A stretch of 12,405 nucleotides of DNA from Pseudomonadota bacterium (lineage in GTDB: Bacteria; Pseudomonadota; Alphaproteobacteria; Rhizobiales; Xanthobacteraceae), in contig JAEWJH010000063.1 in the NCBI GenBank assembly GCA_023386635.1, positions 1 to 12,405 on the forward strand, read 5' to 3'. The position numbers and the translations under genes are program-made. Under the pieces are notes generated by a model, which ran no database searches, was not told where the DNA came from, and was given only the letters and a program-made list of their open reading frames with translations. Position 1 is the first letter of the stretch, and the number at the start of each line of letters is the position of its first letter. Shown here piece after piece: positions 1-7,440 of this stretch.

Positions 1-1
1 C

Positions 2-298
2 CAGTCGCGCAAGGACGTGATGAACTTCTATCCGTTCGACCCGGTCGCCGGTCACGGGCTCGCCCCCGGCCGCAATCCGACCGTGGTGCCGGTCCGGTTC
101 CGTGACATCGTCGCGCCGGAGAGCTACGCCAGGTTCCGCTGGCGGTTCTTCCGCGTCCATTTCCAATTCCTGATGGCCAATGAGCGGGTCGGCGCGGCCT
201 ACGACTATTTCATGATCTGCTGCGGCCCGTTCCGGCTCGGCGACCGGGCACGCAAACCCGCCGCCGTGGTCGCTCAAACGGGCGGTCCGGGGGCATAA
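2..298 (+). CDS. Unidentified protein, C-terminal part only
   Basis: This is an open frame entering from the left edge and ending at TAA 296-298. About 98 residues are visible, and the true start lies outside the window. A GTG at 17 and an ATG at 20 are in frame but are unlikely starts, because the frame is already open at base 2. The visible part is rich in aromatic and basic residues (FYPFDP, RFRWRFFRVHFQF, AYDYFMICCGPF) and has a Pro/Ala/Gly tail. No signal peptide, clear membrane segment or catalytic motif can be seen, and I do not recognise the family. The frame uses GC-rich third positions like its neighbours. It ends about 116 bases before the preferred dxs start with no obvious hairpin between. 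In many relatives dxs follows xseB; this tail does not resemble exonuclease VII small subunit. Confidence 0.6.
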   Translation, partial: QSRKDVMNFYPFDPVAGHGLAPGRNPTVVPVRFRDIVAPESYARFRWRFFRVHFQFLMANERVGAAYDYFMICCGPFRLGDRARKPAAVVAQTGGPGA

Positions 299-319
299 TT
301 CTCCTCGCCGGCGGTCGAA

Positions 320-346
320 TTGCCGCCTGTTTTGATGTGGTATAAA
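320..346 (+). promoter_or_regulatory. Possible sigma-70-type promoter for dxs
   Basis: A TTGCCG hexamer at 320-325 and a TATAAA hexamer at 341-346 are separated by 15 bases, slightly short of the usual 16-18. If used, transcription would begin near 353 and leave a leader of about 60 bases before the ATG at 415. The -10 box overlaps the upstream in-frame ATG at 346, which argues against that ATG as the translation start. This is inferred from sequence likeness only. Confidence 0.3.
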
Positions 347-414
347 TGTCGCGAGCGCGTCGGCCCGTCGCCAGCCCGCCCGATTCCGGAGTGCCTTTGT
401 CTCTTCCCCCGCAG

Positions 415-2331
415 ATGTCCCCGACCCCGCAGACCCCGCTGCTGGACCGCGTCCGCACCCCGGCCGACCTGCGTCAATTTTCCGACGATCAGCTCCCGCA
501 CCTCGCCGAAGAGTTGCGCCGGGAAACGATCAATGCCGTCGCGACCACGGGCGGCCATCTCGGCGCCGGGCTCGGCGTTGTCGAACTCACCGTCGCGCTG
601 CATCACGTCTTCAACACGCCGCAGGACCGGCTGATCTGGGACGTCGGCCACCAGGCCTATCCGCACAAGATCCTCACCGGGCGGCGCGACCGCATCCGCA
701 CGCTCCGCCAGGGCGGCGGCCTGTCCGGCTTCACCAAGCGCACCGAGAGCGAGTACGACCCGTTCGGCGCCGCGCATTCCTCGACCTCGATCTCCGCCGG
801 CCTCGGCATGGCGGTGGCGCGCGACCTCGACGGCCGCGATAATAATGTGATCGCGGTGATCGGCGACGGCGCCATGTCCGCCGGCATGGCCTATGAGGCG
901 ATGAACAACGCCGGCGCGATGAATTCGCGGCTGATCGTCATCCTCAACGACAACGACATGTCGATCGCCCCGCCGGTCGGCGCCATGTCGTCCTATCTGG
1001 CGCGGCTCATCTCCGGCCGCACCTATCGGACCTTGCGCGACATCGGCAAGCAGCTCGCGCAGAAGCTGCCGAAATTCTTCGGCGAGAAGGCCGAGCGCGC
1101 CGAGGAATTCGCGCGCGGATTCTGGACCGGCGGCACGCTGTTCGAGGAACTGGGCTTCTATTACGTCGGCCCGATCGACGGCCACAACTTCGATCACCTG
1201 CTGCCCGTGCTGCGCAATGTGCGCGACGCCGAGACCGGGCCGATCCTGGTCCACGTCGTCACGCAGAAGGGCAAGGGCTACGCGCCGGCCGAGACCTCCG
1301 CCGACAAATATCATGGCGTCGTCAAATTCGACGTGAAGACCGGCGCGCAGGCGAAGCCCAAAGCCACCGCGCCGAGCTACACCAAGGTGTTCGGCGAGAG
1401 CCTGACGCGCGAGGCGGCGAAAGATTCAAAGATCGTCGCCATCACCGGCGCGATGCCGTCCGGCACCGGCGTCGACATCTTCCAGAAGCGGTTTCCGGAT
1501 CGCACCTTCGACGTCGGCATTGCCGAACAGCATGCGGTGACGTTCGCCGCCGGTCTTGCCAGCGAAGGCTACAAGCCATTCGCGGCGATCTATTCGACGT
1601 TCCTGCAGCGCGCCTACGATCAGGTGGTGCACGACGTTGCGATCCAGTCGCTGCCGGTGCGCTTCGCCATCGATCGCGCCGGGCTCGTCGGCGCCGACGG
1701 CCCGACGCACGCCGGCTCGTTCGACGTCGCCTATCTCGGCTGCCTCCCCGGCTTCGTGGTGATGGCGGCCGGTGACGAGGCCGAGTTGATGCATATGGTC
1801 GCGACCGCCGCCGCCATCGACGACCGGCCGAGCGCGGTGCGCTATCCGCGCGGCGAAGGCCTCGGCGTGCCGATGCCGGCCGAGGGCGTGCCGCTCGAGA
1901 TCGGCAAGGGCCGCGTGCTGCGCGAAGGCTCGACGGTCGCGCTGCTGTCGTTCGGCGCGCGGCTCGGCGAATGCCTTGCGGCCGCCGACGAACTCGCGTC
2001 GTTCGGGCTCTCCACCACCGTCGCGGACGCGCGCTTCGCCAAGCCTCTCGACACCGATCTGGTCCTGCGGCTCGCGCGCGAGCACGAGGTGCTGCTCACC
2101 ATCGAGGAAGGCTCGGTCGGCGGCTTCGGCAGCTTCGTGCTGCAGGCGCTGTCCGATCACGGCGCGCTCGATCGCGGGCTCAAGGTGCGCACGCTCGTCT
2201 TGCCGGACCGCTTCATCGATCACGACACGCCGGCGGCGATGTATGCCGCGGCTGGTCTCGACGCCAAGGGCATCGTCGCCCGGGCATTCGAGGCGCTCGG
2301 CAAGGACAGCCATGGCGTGATGCGCGCCTGA
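415..2331 (+). CDS. dxs: 1-deoxy-D-xylulose-5-phosphate synthase
   Basis: Dxs condenses pyruvate with D-glyceraldehyde 3-phosphate, using thiamine diphosphate, to make DXP. DXP is the entry point of the MEP isoprenoid pathway and also feeds thiamine and pyridoxal synthesis; the enzyme is cytosolic. From ATG 415 the product is 638 residues, the normal family length. Visible landmarks are H48 in GGHLG, the ThDP/metal motif GDGAMSAGMAYEAMNNAG (about 150-167), the catalytic Glu E371 in GIAEQHAVTFAAG, and H432 in DGPTHAG (counterpart of E. coli H431). A transketolase-like C-terminal domain follows. I chose 415 because MSPTPQTPLLDRVRTPADL matches how relatives begin (…TPLLD…TPEDLR). The frame stays open to ATG 346, but those 23 extra residues are Pro/Arg-rich and overlap a possible promoter. 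No good Shine-Dalgarno precedes either start. The C-terminus is intact. Confidence 0.97.
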   Translation: MSPTPQTPLLDRVRTPADLRQFSDDQLPHLAEELRRETINAVATTGGHLGAGLGVVELTVALHHVFNTPQDRLIWDVGHQAYPHKILTGRRDRIRTLRQGGGLSGFTKRTESEYDPFGAAHSSTSISAGLGMAVARDLDGRDNNVIAVIGDGAMSAGMAYEAMNNAGAMNSRLIVILNDNDMSIAPPVGAMSSYLARLISGRTYRTLRDIGKQLAQKLPKFFGEKAERAEEFARGFWTGGTLFEELGFYYVGPIDGHNFDHLLPVLRNVRDAETGPILVHVVTQKGKGYAPAETSADKYHGVVKFDVKTGAQAKPKATAPSYTKVFGESLTREAAKDSKIVAITGAMPSGTGVDIFQKRFPDRTFDVGIAEQHAVTFAAGLASEGYKPFAAIYSTFLQRAYDQVVHDVAIQSLPVRFAIDRAGLVGADGPTHAGSFDVAYLGCLPGFVVMAAGDEAELMHMVATAAAIDDRPSAVRYPRGEGLGVPMPAEGVPLEIGKGRVLREGSTVALLSFGARLGECLAAADELASFGLSTTVADARFAKPLDTDLVLRLAREHEVLLTIEEGSVGGFGSFVLQALSDHGALDRGLKVRTLVLPDRFIDHDTPAAMYAAAGLDAKGIVARAFEALGKDSHGVMRA

Positions 2332-2337
2332 TCCCGC

Positions 2338-2438
2338 CGGTCATTCCGGGACGCAGCGCAACTCGCGGACACGGAATCCAGCAGATGTCTTTCTGTTTCC
2401 GGATTCCGGATCGCGCCTTCGGCGCGTCCGGAATGACG
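2338..2438. repeat. Intergenic palindromic repeat after dxs
   Basis: An imperfect long inverted repeat has outer arms TCATTCCGGGACGC (2341-2354) and GCGTCCGGAATGAC (2424-2437), which differ by one extra G. Inside it lie GGAATCC near 2375 against GGATTCC at 2401-2407, and a short CGCGCC-TTC-GGCGCG hairpin (about 2412-2426). Elements beginning GTCATTCCGG are scattered through Bradyrhizobium and Rhodopseudomonas genomes, so I read this as a dispersed REP-like element. It may act as a transcription terminator or mRNA stabiliser after dxs, but it lacks a U-tract. Confidence 0.6.
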
Positions 2439-2551
2439 AAGCTCTCATCACCCGCGGCAATCCAGCCATCAATAACAACAATGCATCGCCGCGCTTGTTT
2501 TCGTATTTCCTCCATCTTCGTGCGCTAGGCGTGCGCGCGGATTGAACCCTC

Positions 2552-3985
2552 ATGACAATGACACCGACACACCCCGCCGGGCCTCAGGCGCCGGCGCGCC
2601 ACACCGCCGCCTGGCGGATCGAACTGACCGAAACCGTCCGGCTCGCCGTGCCGATGGCGGCGACGCAGCTCGGCCAGGTGACGATGATGACCACCGACCT
2701 GATGCTGCTCGGCCGGCTCGGTCAGGATGTCGTCGCGGCGGTCGCGCTTGGGCATATCGTGATGTTTCTCTGCTTCATGCTCGGCATGGGGCTCGTGTCC
2801 GCCGTCGCGCCGCTCGCGGCGCAGGCATTCGGCGCGCGCGAGCCGCGCATGGTGCGCCGTGCGCTGCGCGTCGGACTATGGGCGGCAACGCTCGTGGGCA
2901 TTCCGCTCACCGTCGCGCAGATGTTCGGTTCTGAAATCCTCATCGCGCTCGGCCAGGATCAAGCGACCGCGCAGCTCGCCGGCCGCTATCTGCACGGGCT
3001 TGCCTGGAGCATGGTGCCGGCGTGGTGGTTCATCGCGCTGCGCAGCTTCATGGGCGCGGTGAACCGGCCCGAACCCGGCCTTTGGATCACGCTGGCCGCG
3101 ATCCCGGCCAATGTGATCCTCGCCGCGATGCTGATCTACGGCCTGTTCGGCCTGCCGCAACTCGGTGTGCTGGGCGCCGGACTCGCGACCACGCTGGTGA
3201 ATCTCGGCATGTGCGCCGCCGGCGTCTGGGTCTGCTATGCGCGGCCGCCGTTCCGGAAATATCAGGTGCTCGGCCGCTTCTGGCGCGCCGACTGGCCGCT
3301 GCTGCGCAAGGTGTTCGTCATCGGCCTGCCGATCGCCGGCATGTTCGCGCTGGAATATGGCCTGTTCGCAGTCGCCGCGATCATGATGGGCTGGATCGGC
3401 ACCACGGCGCTCGCCGCGCATCAGATCGCGCTGCAATTCGCCTCGATCATCTTCATGGTGCCGTTCGGCATCGCGCAGGCGGCGACCGTGCGCGTCGGCC
3501 AGGCAGCCGGGCGGCGCGACCCTGCCGGCACGCGGCTCGCCGGCTTCGTCGCCATCGCGCTCGGCGCCGCTTTCATGGTAGCGATGGTGCTGTTCGCGGT
3601 CATCGGCCGCAATCTGATCCCGCTTGCGTTTCTCGGCGCCGACACCGCGAATGCGGCGGAGACGGTGGCGCTCACCGCGACGCTGCTTCTGGTCGGATCG
3701 ACCTTCTTTATCGCCGACGGCACCCAGTCTGTCGCCGCCGGCGCGCTGCGCGGCCTCAACGACACCCGCGTCCCGCTGCTGATCGCCGCGGTGGCGTTCT
3801 GGGCGATCGGCTTCACCGCCTCCTACAGCCTCGCCTTTCCGGCCGGGCTCGCGGCGGCAGGCATCTGGTTCGGCTTCTCCATCGGCATCGCGACCTACGC
3901 GATCCTGCTGGTGTGGCGCTTCCATGCGCTGACACAACGCGGCTATCTTCCCGATACTCCTGCGGCGGCTGACGAGATTTCATGA
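2552..3985 (+). CDS. MATE family efflux transporter (NorM-like)
   Basis: This is a 477-residue inner-membrane antiporter of the multidrug and toxic compound extrusion family. The family exports cationic drugs or metabolites in exchange for Na+ or H+; the substrate cannot be told from sequence. The length and about twelve hydrophobic segments fit the family. Recognisable blocks include LAVPMAATQLGQVTMMTTDLM in the first helix, VSAVAPLAAQAFGAR in the N-lobe, and the matching C-lobe stretches FGIAQAATVRVGQAAGRRD and GALRGLNDTRVPLL, which reflect the internal twofold repeat. ATG 2552 is chosen as the first Met after the repeat; ATG 2558 is two codons later. No clear ribosome binding site is seen. 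Its TGA overlaps the ATG of the next gene (ATGA at 3982-3985), so the two are probably translated together. It sits 220 bases after dxs, separated by a palindromic repeat. Confidence 0.93.
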   Translation: MTMTPTHPAGPQAPARHTAAWRIELTETVRLAVPMAATQLGQVTMMTTDLMLLGRLGQDVVAAVALGHIVMFLCFMLGMGLVSAVAPLAAQAFGAREPRMVRRALRVGLWAATLVGIPLTVAQMFGSEILIALGQDQATAQLAGRYLHGLAWSMVPAWWFIALRSFMGAVNRPEPGLWITLAAIPANVILAAMLIYGLFGLPQLGVLGAGLATTLVNLGMCAAGVWVCYARPPFRKYQVLGRFWRADWPLLRKVFVIGLPIAGMFALEYGLFAVAAIMMGWIGTTALAAHQIALQFASIIFMVPFGIAQAATVRVGQAAGRRDPAGTRLAGFVAIALGAAFMVAMVLFAVIGRNLIPLAFLGADTANAAETVALTATLLLVGSTFFIADGTQSVAAGALRGLNDTRVPLLIAAVAFWAIGFTASYSLAFPAGLAAAGIWFGFSIGIATYAILLVWRFHALTQRGYLPDTPAAADEIS

Positions 3986-5217
3986 GCGACCTGCTGACGA
4001 TTGAACGCATCGGCCACCGCGGCGACGGCGTCGCCATGACGGCGTCGGGCGAAGCGTTCGTGCCTTATGCGCTGGCCGGCGAAACCGTCGAAACGGCCAC
4101 CACGCCGGAGCATCCGGAGCGGCGCAGCCTGATACGGATCATGGCGGCAAGCCCGGAACGGGCGACGCCCATATGCCCGCATTTCGGCATCTGCGGCGGC
4201 TGCGCCACCCAGCACTGGCAGCTCGCGCCTTATCTGGCGTGGAAACATCAACTGGTGGTCGAGGCGTTGTGGCTCGACGGCATCGACACGCCGGTCGAGA
4301 ACTGCATCGACGCACATGGCGATGGCCGGCGGCGCGTCACGTTCCATGCGCGCAACGGCGCGGTCGGCTTCATGGAAGCGCGCGCGCACCGCCTCGTCGC
4401 CATCGAGCAATGTCCGGTGCTGTCGCCGGCGCTCGCGGGCGCGCTGCCGGCGGCGCAAGCCATCGCCGCATTGCTAAACAGCGGCAAAGTCAACAGCAAA
4501 CCGCTCGATATCCAGATCACCGCGACCGATACCGGTCTCGATGTCGATGTGCGCGGCTCCGGCGCGCTCAACGCGAACCAAACGACCGCGCTGGCGCGGA
4601 TCGCCGCCGCGCATCGGCTGGTGCGCATCACCCGCCACGGCGAGATGGTCGCGCAGGATGCTCTGCCGATGCTGCGGATCGGCAAGGCGCTGGTGACGCC
4701 GCCACCCGGCACATTCCTGCAAGCCACCGCAGCCGGCGAAGAAGCCCTGAGCACGCTGGTCATCGAGAACGCCGGAAAGGCCAAACGCATCGCCGATCTG
4801 TTCAGCGGCATCGGCACCTTCGCGCTGCGGCTCGCCGAACGCGCGCGCGTCATCGCCGTCGACAGCGAGGGTGGCGCCATCGAGGCGCTGAAGAAAGCCG
4901 CCGACAACGCGCAAGGATTGAAGCCCATCGAGACGCAGGCACGCGACCTGTTCCGCCGGCCGATGCAGCCGCTCGATCTCAAGGGCGTCGATGCGGTGGT
5001 GTTCGATCCGCCGCGTCAGGGCGCCGCCGAACAGGCGAAGATTCTCGCCGCGGGCACCGTGCCGGTGATTGTCGCGGTTTCGTGCAATCCCGCGACCTTC
5101 GCCCGCGATGTGAAGACGTTGATCGCCGGCGGCTACCGGCTGACGCGCGTGACGCCCGTGGACCAGTTCCGCTATTCGCCGCATGTGGAAGTGGTCGGGC
5201 GGCTGGAGAGGCGCTAG
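3982..5217 (+). CDS. TrmA/RumA-type class I SAM-dependent RNA (uracil-5-) methyltransferase
   Basis: This predicted cytosolic enzyme makes 5-methyluridine in RNA (23S rRNA in RlmC/RlmD, tRNA in TrmA) using S-adenosylmethionine and a covalent cysteine intermediate. All expected landmarks are present in the 411 residues. A TRAM-like N-terminal strand region (about 1-40) comes first. The four [4Fe-4S] cysteines follow: C65, C71 and C74 in CPHFGICGGC, and C144 in IEQCPVL. Next are the SAM motif DLFSGIGTF (272-280), DPPRQG (342-347), the nucleophile C368 in SCNP, and E403 in the C-terminal HVE as probable general base. The Fe-S cysteines favour an RlmC/RlmD-like rRNA enzyme over TrmA, but I cannot name the target base. 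The start codon is fixed by the 4-base ATGA overlap with the MATE gene. In relatives an RNA methyltransferase often follows dxs; the MATE gene here intervenes. Confidence 0.93.
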   Translation: MSDLLTIERIGHRGDGVAMTASGEAFVPYALAGETVETATTPEHPERRSLIRIMAASPERATPICPHFGICGGCATQHWQLAPYLAWKHQLVVEALWLDGIDTPVENCIDAHGDGRRRVTFHARNGAVGFMEARAHRLVAIEQCPVLSPALAGALPAAQAIAALLNSGKVNSKPLDIQITATDTGLDVDVRGSGALNANQTTALARIAAAHRLVRITRHGEMVAQDALPMLRIGKALVTPPPGTFLQATAAGEEALSTLVIENAGKAKRIADLFSGIGTFALRLAERARVIAVDSEGGAIEALKKAADNAQGLKPIETQARDLFRRPMQPLDLKGVDAVVFDPPRQGAAEQAKILAAGTVPVIVAVSCNPATFARDVKTLIAGGYRLTRVTPVDQFRYSPHVEVVGRLERR

Positions 5218-5260
5218 TTCACCGCCGCGCCACGACCGTACACTCGCGTTTGCCCGTGAA

Positions 5261-5283
5261 CCCTCTCCCCCTGTGGGAGAAGG
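5261..5283. repeat. Small palindromic repeat between convergent genes
   Basis: TCTCCC (5264-5269) pairs with GGGAGA (5275-5280) around a 5-base loop, with extra flanking C and G runs. The form CCCTCTCCCCCTGTGGGAG is a common dispersed intergenic hairpin in Hyphomicrobiales. It lies in the 116-base gap between the methyltransferase and the oppositely oriented DUF1194 gene. It could help end transcription, but no strong T-tract follows directly. Confidence 0.5.
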
Positions 5284-5333
5284 TAACAACGATTCCGCCT
5301 GCGCATTTTTCAAAGAACGCCGGCAAGGAGCGG

Positions 5334-6188
5334 CTACTGCGGCGCGCCCCAGCGCTCCTGCCAGATGCGTTCGCCAACGGTGCAGGACACGCGCGGCTTG
5401 TCGGCCGCCGCGGGGATGACGCGCGGTGCATCGCGTGGCGGCAGCCTGTCGGCGATCTCCAGCACCAGCTTGGTGCGCGTCGCCTCCACGAATTTCTCGC
5501 GCTCGCGGATCGGCACGACGAAGGCGCCCGGTCCGCCGATCACGCAATCCTCGTAATAGACGTCGAGATTGTCGATATCCATCGGGTTGCGATACGGGCG
5601 TTTGAGCATGATCGGCAGGCCGTTGATGGTGATGCCGCTGGCGACCACATCGTCGCGCACCAGCGCGACCATCGCCCCGCTATTGTTGACGCCGTCGCCC
5701 GACACGTCGATCACGCGGCGCACGCCACGATAGCCGCTGCCGTCGAACAGCATCTTCGAGAATTGCAGCGCACCGGAAATCGACGTGCGCGAAGCGCGTC
5801 GATACGGCGCGCGCGCGATGTCGGCGGCGAACGCATCGGCGCTCTCCGGTCCCTCGATCATCCGCCACGGCACGATGATGCGCTGGCTATCGGCGCCCGC
5901 CCACTCCACGTAAGTGACGGCGATGCGGCCATGCGCGCCGTTCTTCAGCGCCTGCAGGAATTCTTTCGAGGTCAGCGCGAGGATATAGCCCTCGCGTTGC
6001 AACGCCTGCTCGTCCGGGTCCATCGAATAGGAAATGTCGACCGCGAGCACCAGTTCGACATCGACCGGCGTCGCATTGGCGGAACGATCCGCGAGCGAGG
6101 GGTAAAGGTCGCGCGGCGCAAAAGCGGCGGCAACCGACGCCGCGAACAGCGTCATCAGCACCGCGATCTCGACGCTCCGCCAGCGCAA
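5334..6188 (-). CDS. Secreted DUF1194 / von Willebrand factor A domain protein
   Basis: The 284-residue product starts with a signal peptide (MRWRSVEIAV then LMTLFAASVAAAFA), so it is probably periplasmic or secreted. The rest is a VWA fold of the DUF1194 type. The metal-ion-dependent adhesion site is visible as D51-I-S-Y-S55, T136 in RTSISGAL, and D161/D165 in DVSGDG, so metal binding is likely intact. Two cysteines, C215 and C269, could form a disulfide. The molecular role of this family is not established; VWA domains usually mediate metal-dependent protein binding. The start is TTG (6186-6188), preceded by GGAG about 11 bases upstream. An in-frame TGA lies about 14 codons further up, with no ATG or GTG between. 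The internal Met12 would remove the basic N-region of the signal peptide, so TTG is preferred. The gene follows aroC and ribB on the same strand, after a palindromic repeat. Confidence 0.88.
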   Translation of the reverse strand: MRWRSVEIAVLMTLFAASVAAAFAPRDLYPSLADRSANATPVDVELVLAVDISYSMDPDEQALQREGYILALTSKEFLQALKNGAHGRIAVTYVEWAGADSQRIIVPWRMIEGPESADAFAADIARAPYRRASRTSISGALQFSKMLFDGSGYRGVRRVIDVSGDGVNNSGAMVALVRDDVVASGITINGLPIMLKRPYRNPMDIDNLDVYYEDCVIGGPGAFVVPIREREKFVEATRTKLVLEIADRLPPRDAPRVIPAAADKPRVSCTVGERIWQERWGAPQ

Positions 6189-6224
6189 GATGGACTGCTC
6201 TCCGCGAACCCACGGGCCTCATCT

Positions 6225-6270
6225 GAGCATGATCTTTCCCGAAAGTGCTTCACTGTTGGGGATCATGCTC
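6225..6270. repeat. GAGCATGATC palindromic intergenic element
   Basis: Perfect 10-base arms GAGCATGATC (6225-6234) and GATCATGCTC (6261-6270) enclose a core containing TTTCCCGAAAGTG. This matches the widespread Hyphomicrobiales element whose usual form reads GCATGATC(TTTTCC)GAAAA…GATCATGC; the core here is shorter and diverged. It lies in the 137-base gap between the ribB stop and the DUF1194 start, so both would be transcribed across it from the minus strand. It may form a hairpin in the transcript, but no U-run follows. Confidence 0.65.
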
Positions 6271-6325
6271 CGCCTATGCTGCCACGAACCGCGGCGGCCG
6301 GGAAGCGGTCGGGAGGCGGCGAGGA

Positions 6326-7420
6326 TCAGCCGTCCAGAGGATCGGTGCTCACGATCTCGATACCGAACCCGCCCAGGCCCACATAAGTGCGGTTGCTGGA
6401 GGACAGGAGGCGGATCGAGGAAATGCCGAGATCGCGCAGGATCTGCGCCCCGACCCCGATCTCGCGCCATTGCTGCGAGCGCGCAGCCTCGGTTCCCGTG
6501 GTTTCGCCCTGGGGAATATCCACCACCGGCACGCCGGCCGCGCCGTCGCGCAGGTAGACCAGCACGCCCCGCCCCGCCTTCTTGAAGCGCTGCAAGGTCG
6601 CATGCACCGTCTTCGCCCCGCCGAACACGTCGCCGATCACGTCGGCCCGGTGCAGGCGCGCCGGCACGTTTTCGCCGTCGTCGATATCGCCATAAACGAA
6701 GGCAAGGTGATGCACCTTGTCGAACGGCGTCATGTAGGCATAGCCGGTCAGCGCGCCGATCTCGGATGGCACCTGGAAGGTGGCGATCCGCTCGACCAGC
6801 TTGTCGCGCGCCTGGCGGTAGCTGATCAGGTCGGCGATCGAGATGTATTTAAGGCCGTGCTTCTCGGCGAAGGCCCGCACCGCCGGCCCGCGCATCACGG
6901 TGCCGTCGTCGTTCATCAGTTCGGAGAGAACGCCGACCGGCGCGAGGCCGGCGAGCCGGCACAGATCGACGCAGGCTTCGGTATGGCCGGAGCGCATCAG
7001 CACGCCACCCTCGCGCGCGATCAGCGGGAACACATGGCCCGGCCGCACGAAGTCCGACGCGCCGGAATTGCCGTTCGCGAGCGCGCGCACGGTGTTGGTG
7101 CGCTCTTCCGCCGAGATGCCGGTGGTCAGGCCGTGCTTGACGTCGACCGTGACAGTGAAAGCGGTGCCGAGCGGCGCGTCGTTCGCGGCCACCATCGGCG
7201 CGAGGTTGAGCCGGCGCGCCCACTCCACATCGAGCGGCGCGCAAACGATGCCCGAGGTGTGGCGGATGAAGAACGCCATCTTCTCCGGCGTGCACAGCGA
7301 GGCCGCGACGAACAGATCGCCTTCGTTCTCGCGGTCGTCATCGTCGGAGACCACCACGATCTCGCCCGCCGCGAATGCCTTGACCAACGTTTCGATATTG
7401 TGAGTGACCGCCTGCAACAC
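6326..7420 (-). CDS. ribB: 3,4-dihydroxy-2-butanone 4-phosphate synthase with degenerate GTP cyclohydrolase II-like domain
   Basis: The N-terminal domain (about 1-203 of 364) converts ribulose 5-phosphate to DHBP plus formate, giving the four-carbon unit of riboflavin. The acidic/metal motif DDRENEGD (28-35, with E31) and H147 in RSGHTEAC are intact, as is TTGIS…RTNT (99-110). The C-terminal domain (about 207-360) has the GTP cyclohydrolase II fold signature (HRADVIGDVFG, LGISSIRLLS, GFGIEIV), but the three zinc cysteines of RibA are replaced by D260, T271 and H273, and the EGRGIG-type loop reads DGAAGVP. GTP cyclohydrolase activity is therefore unlikely, as in the RibBX-type proteins known in Proteobacteria, and a separate ribA is expected elsewhere. 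The start is GTG 7420, with AAGGA six bases upstream; TTG 7417 is the alternative. The frame stays open upstream, but only over aroC. The gap to aroC is 20 bases, implying one transcript. Confidence 0.93.
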   Translation of the reverse strand: MLQAVTHNIETLVKAFAAGEIVVVSDDDDRENEGDLFVAASLCTPEKMAFFIRHTSGIVCAPLDVEWARRLNLAPMVAANDAPLGTAFTVTVDVKHGLTTGISAEERTNTVRALANGNSGASDFVRPGHVFPLIAREGGVLMRSGHTEACVDLCRLAGLAPVGVLSELMNDDGTVMRGPAVRAFAEKHGLKYISIADLISYRQARDKLVERIATFQVPSEIGALTGYAYMTPFDKVHHLAFVYGDIDDGENVPARLHRADVIGDVFGGAKTVHATLQRFKKAGRGVLVYLRDGAAGVPVVDIPQGETTGTEAARSQQWREIGVGAQILRDLGISSIRLLSSSNRTYVGLGGFGIEIVSTDPLDG

Positions 7421-7440
7421 ACGAAATCCTTTTGCTTGCT

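Noticed and set aside
346..414. Upstream ATG extension of dxs
   Set aside because: The extra 23 residues are Pro/Arg/Ser-rich, are not shared with known Dxs starts, and overlap a promoter-like sequence.
274..1314. Minus-strand frame of 346 codons antisense to dxs (and others at 1426-2313 and 2876-3937)
   Set aside because: These are shadow frames of dxs and the MATE gene, with no ribosome binding site or family signature.
4173..6386. Open plus-strand frame of 737 codons across the methyltransferase and the DUF1194 gene
   Set aside because: It overlaps two well-supported genes in other frames, its translation is dominated by Arg/Ala/His with no domain, and long spurious frames are expected at this GC content.
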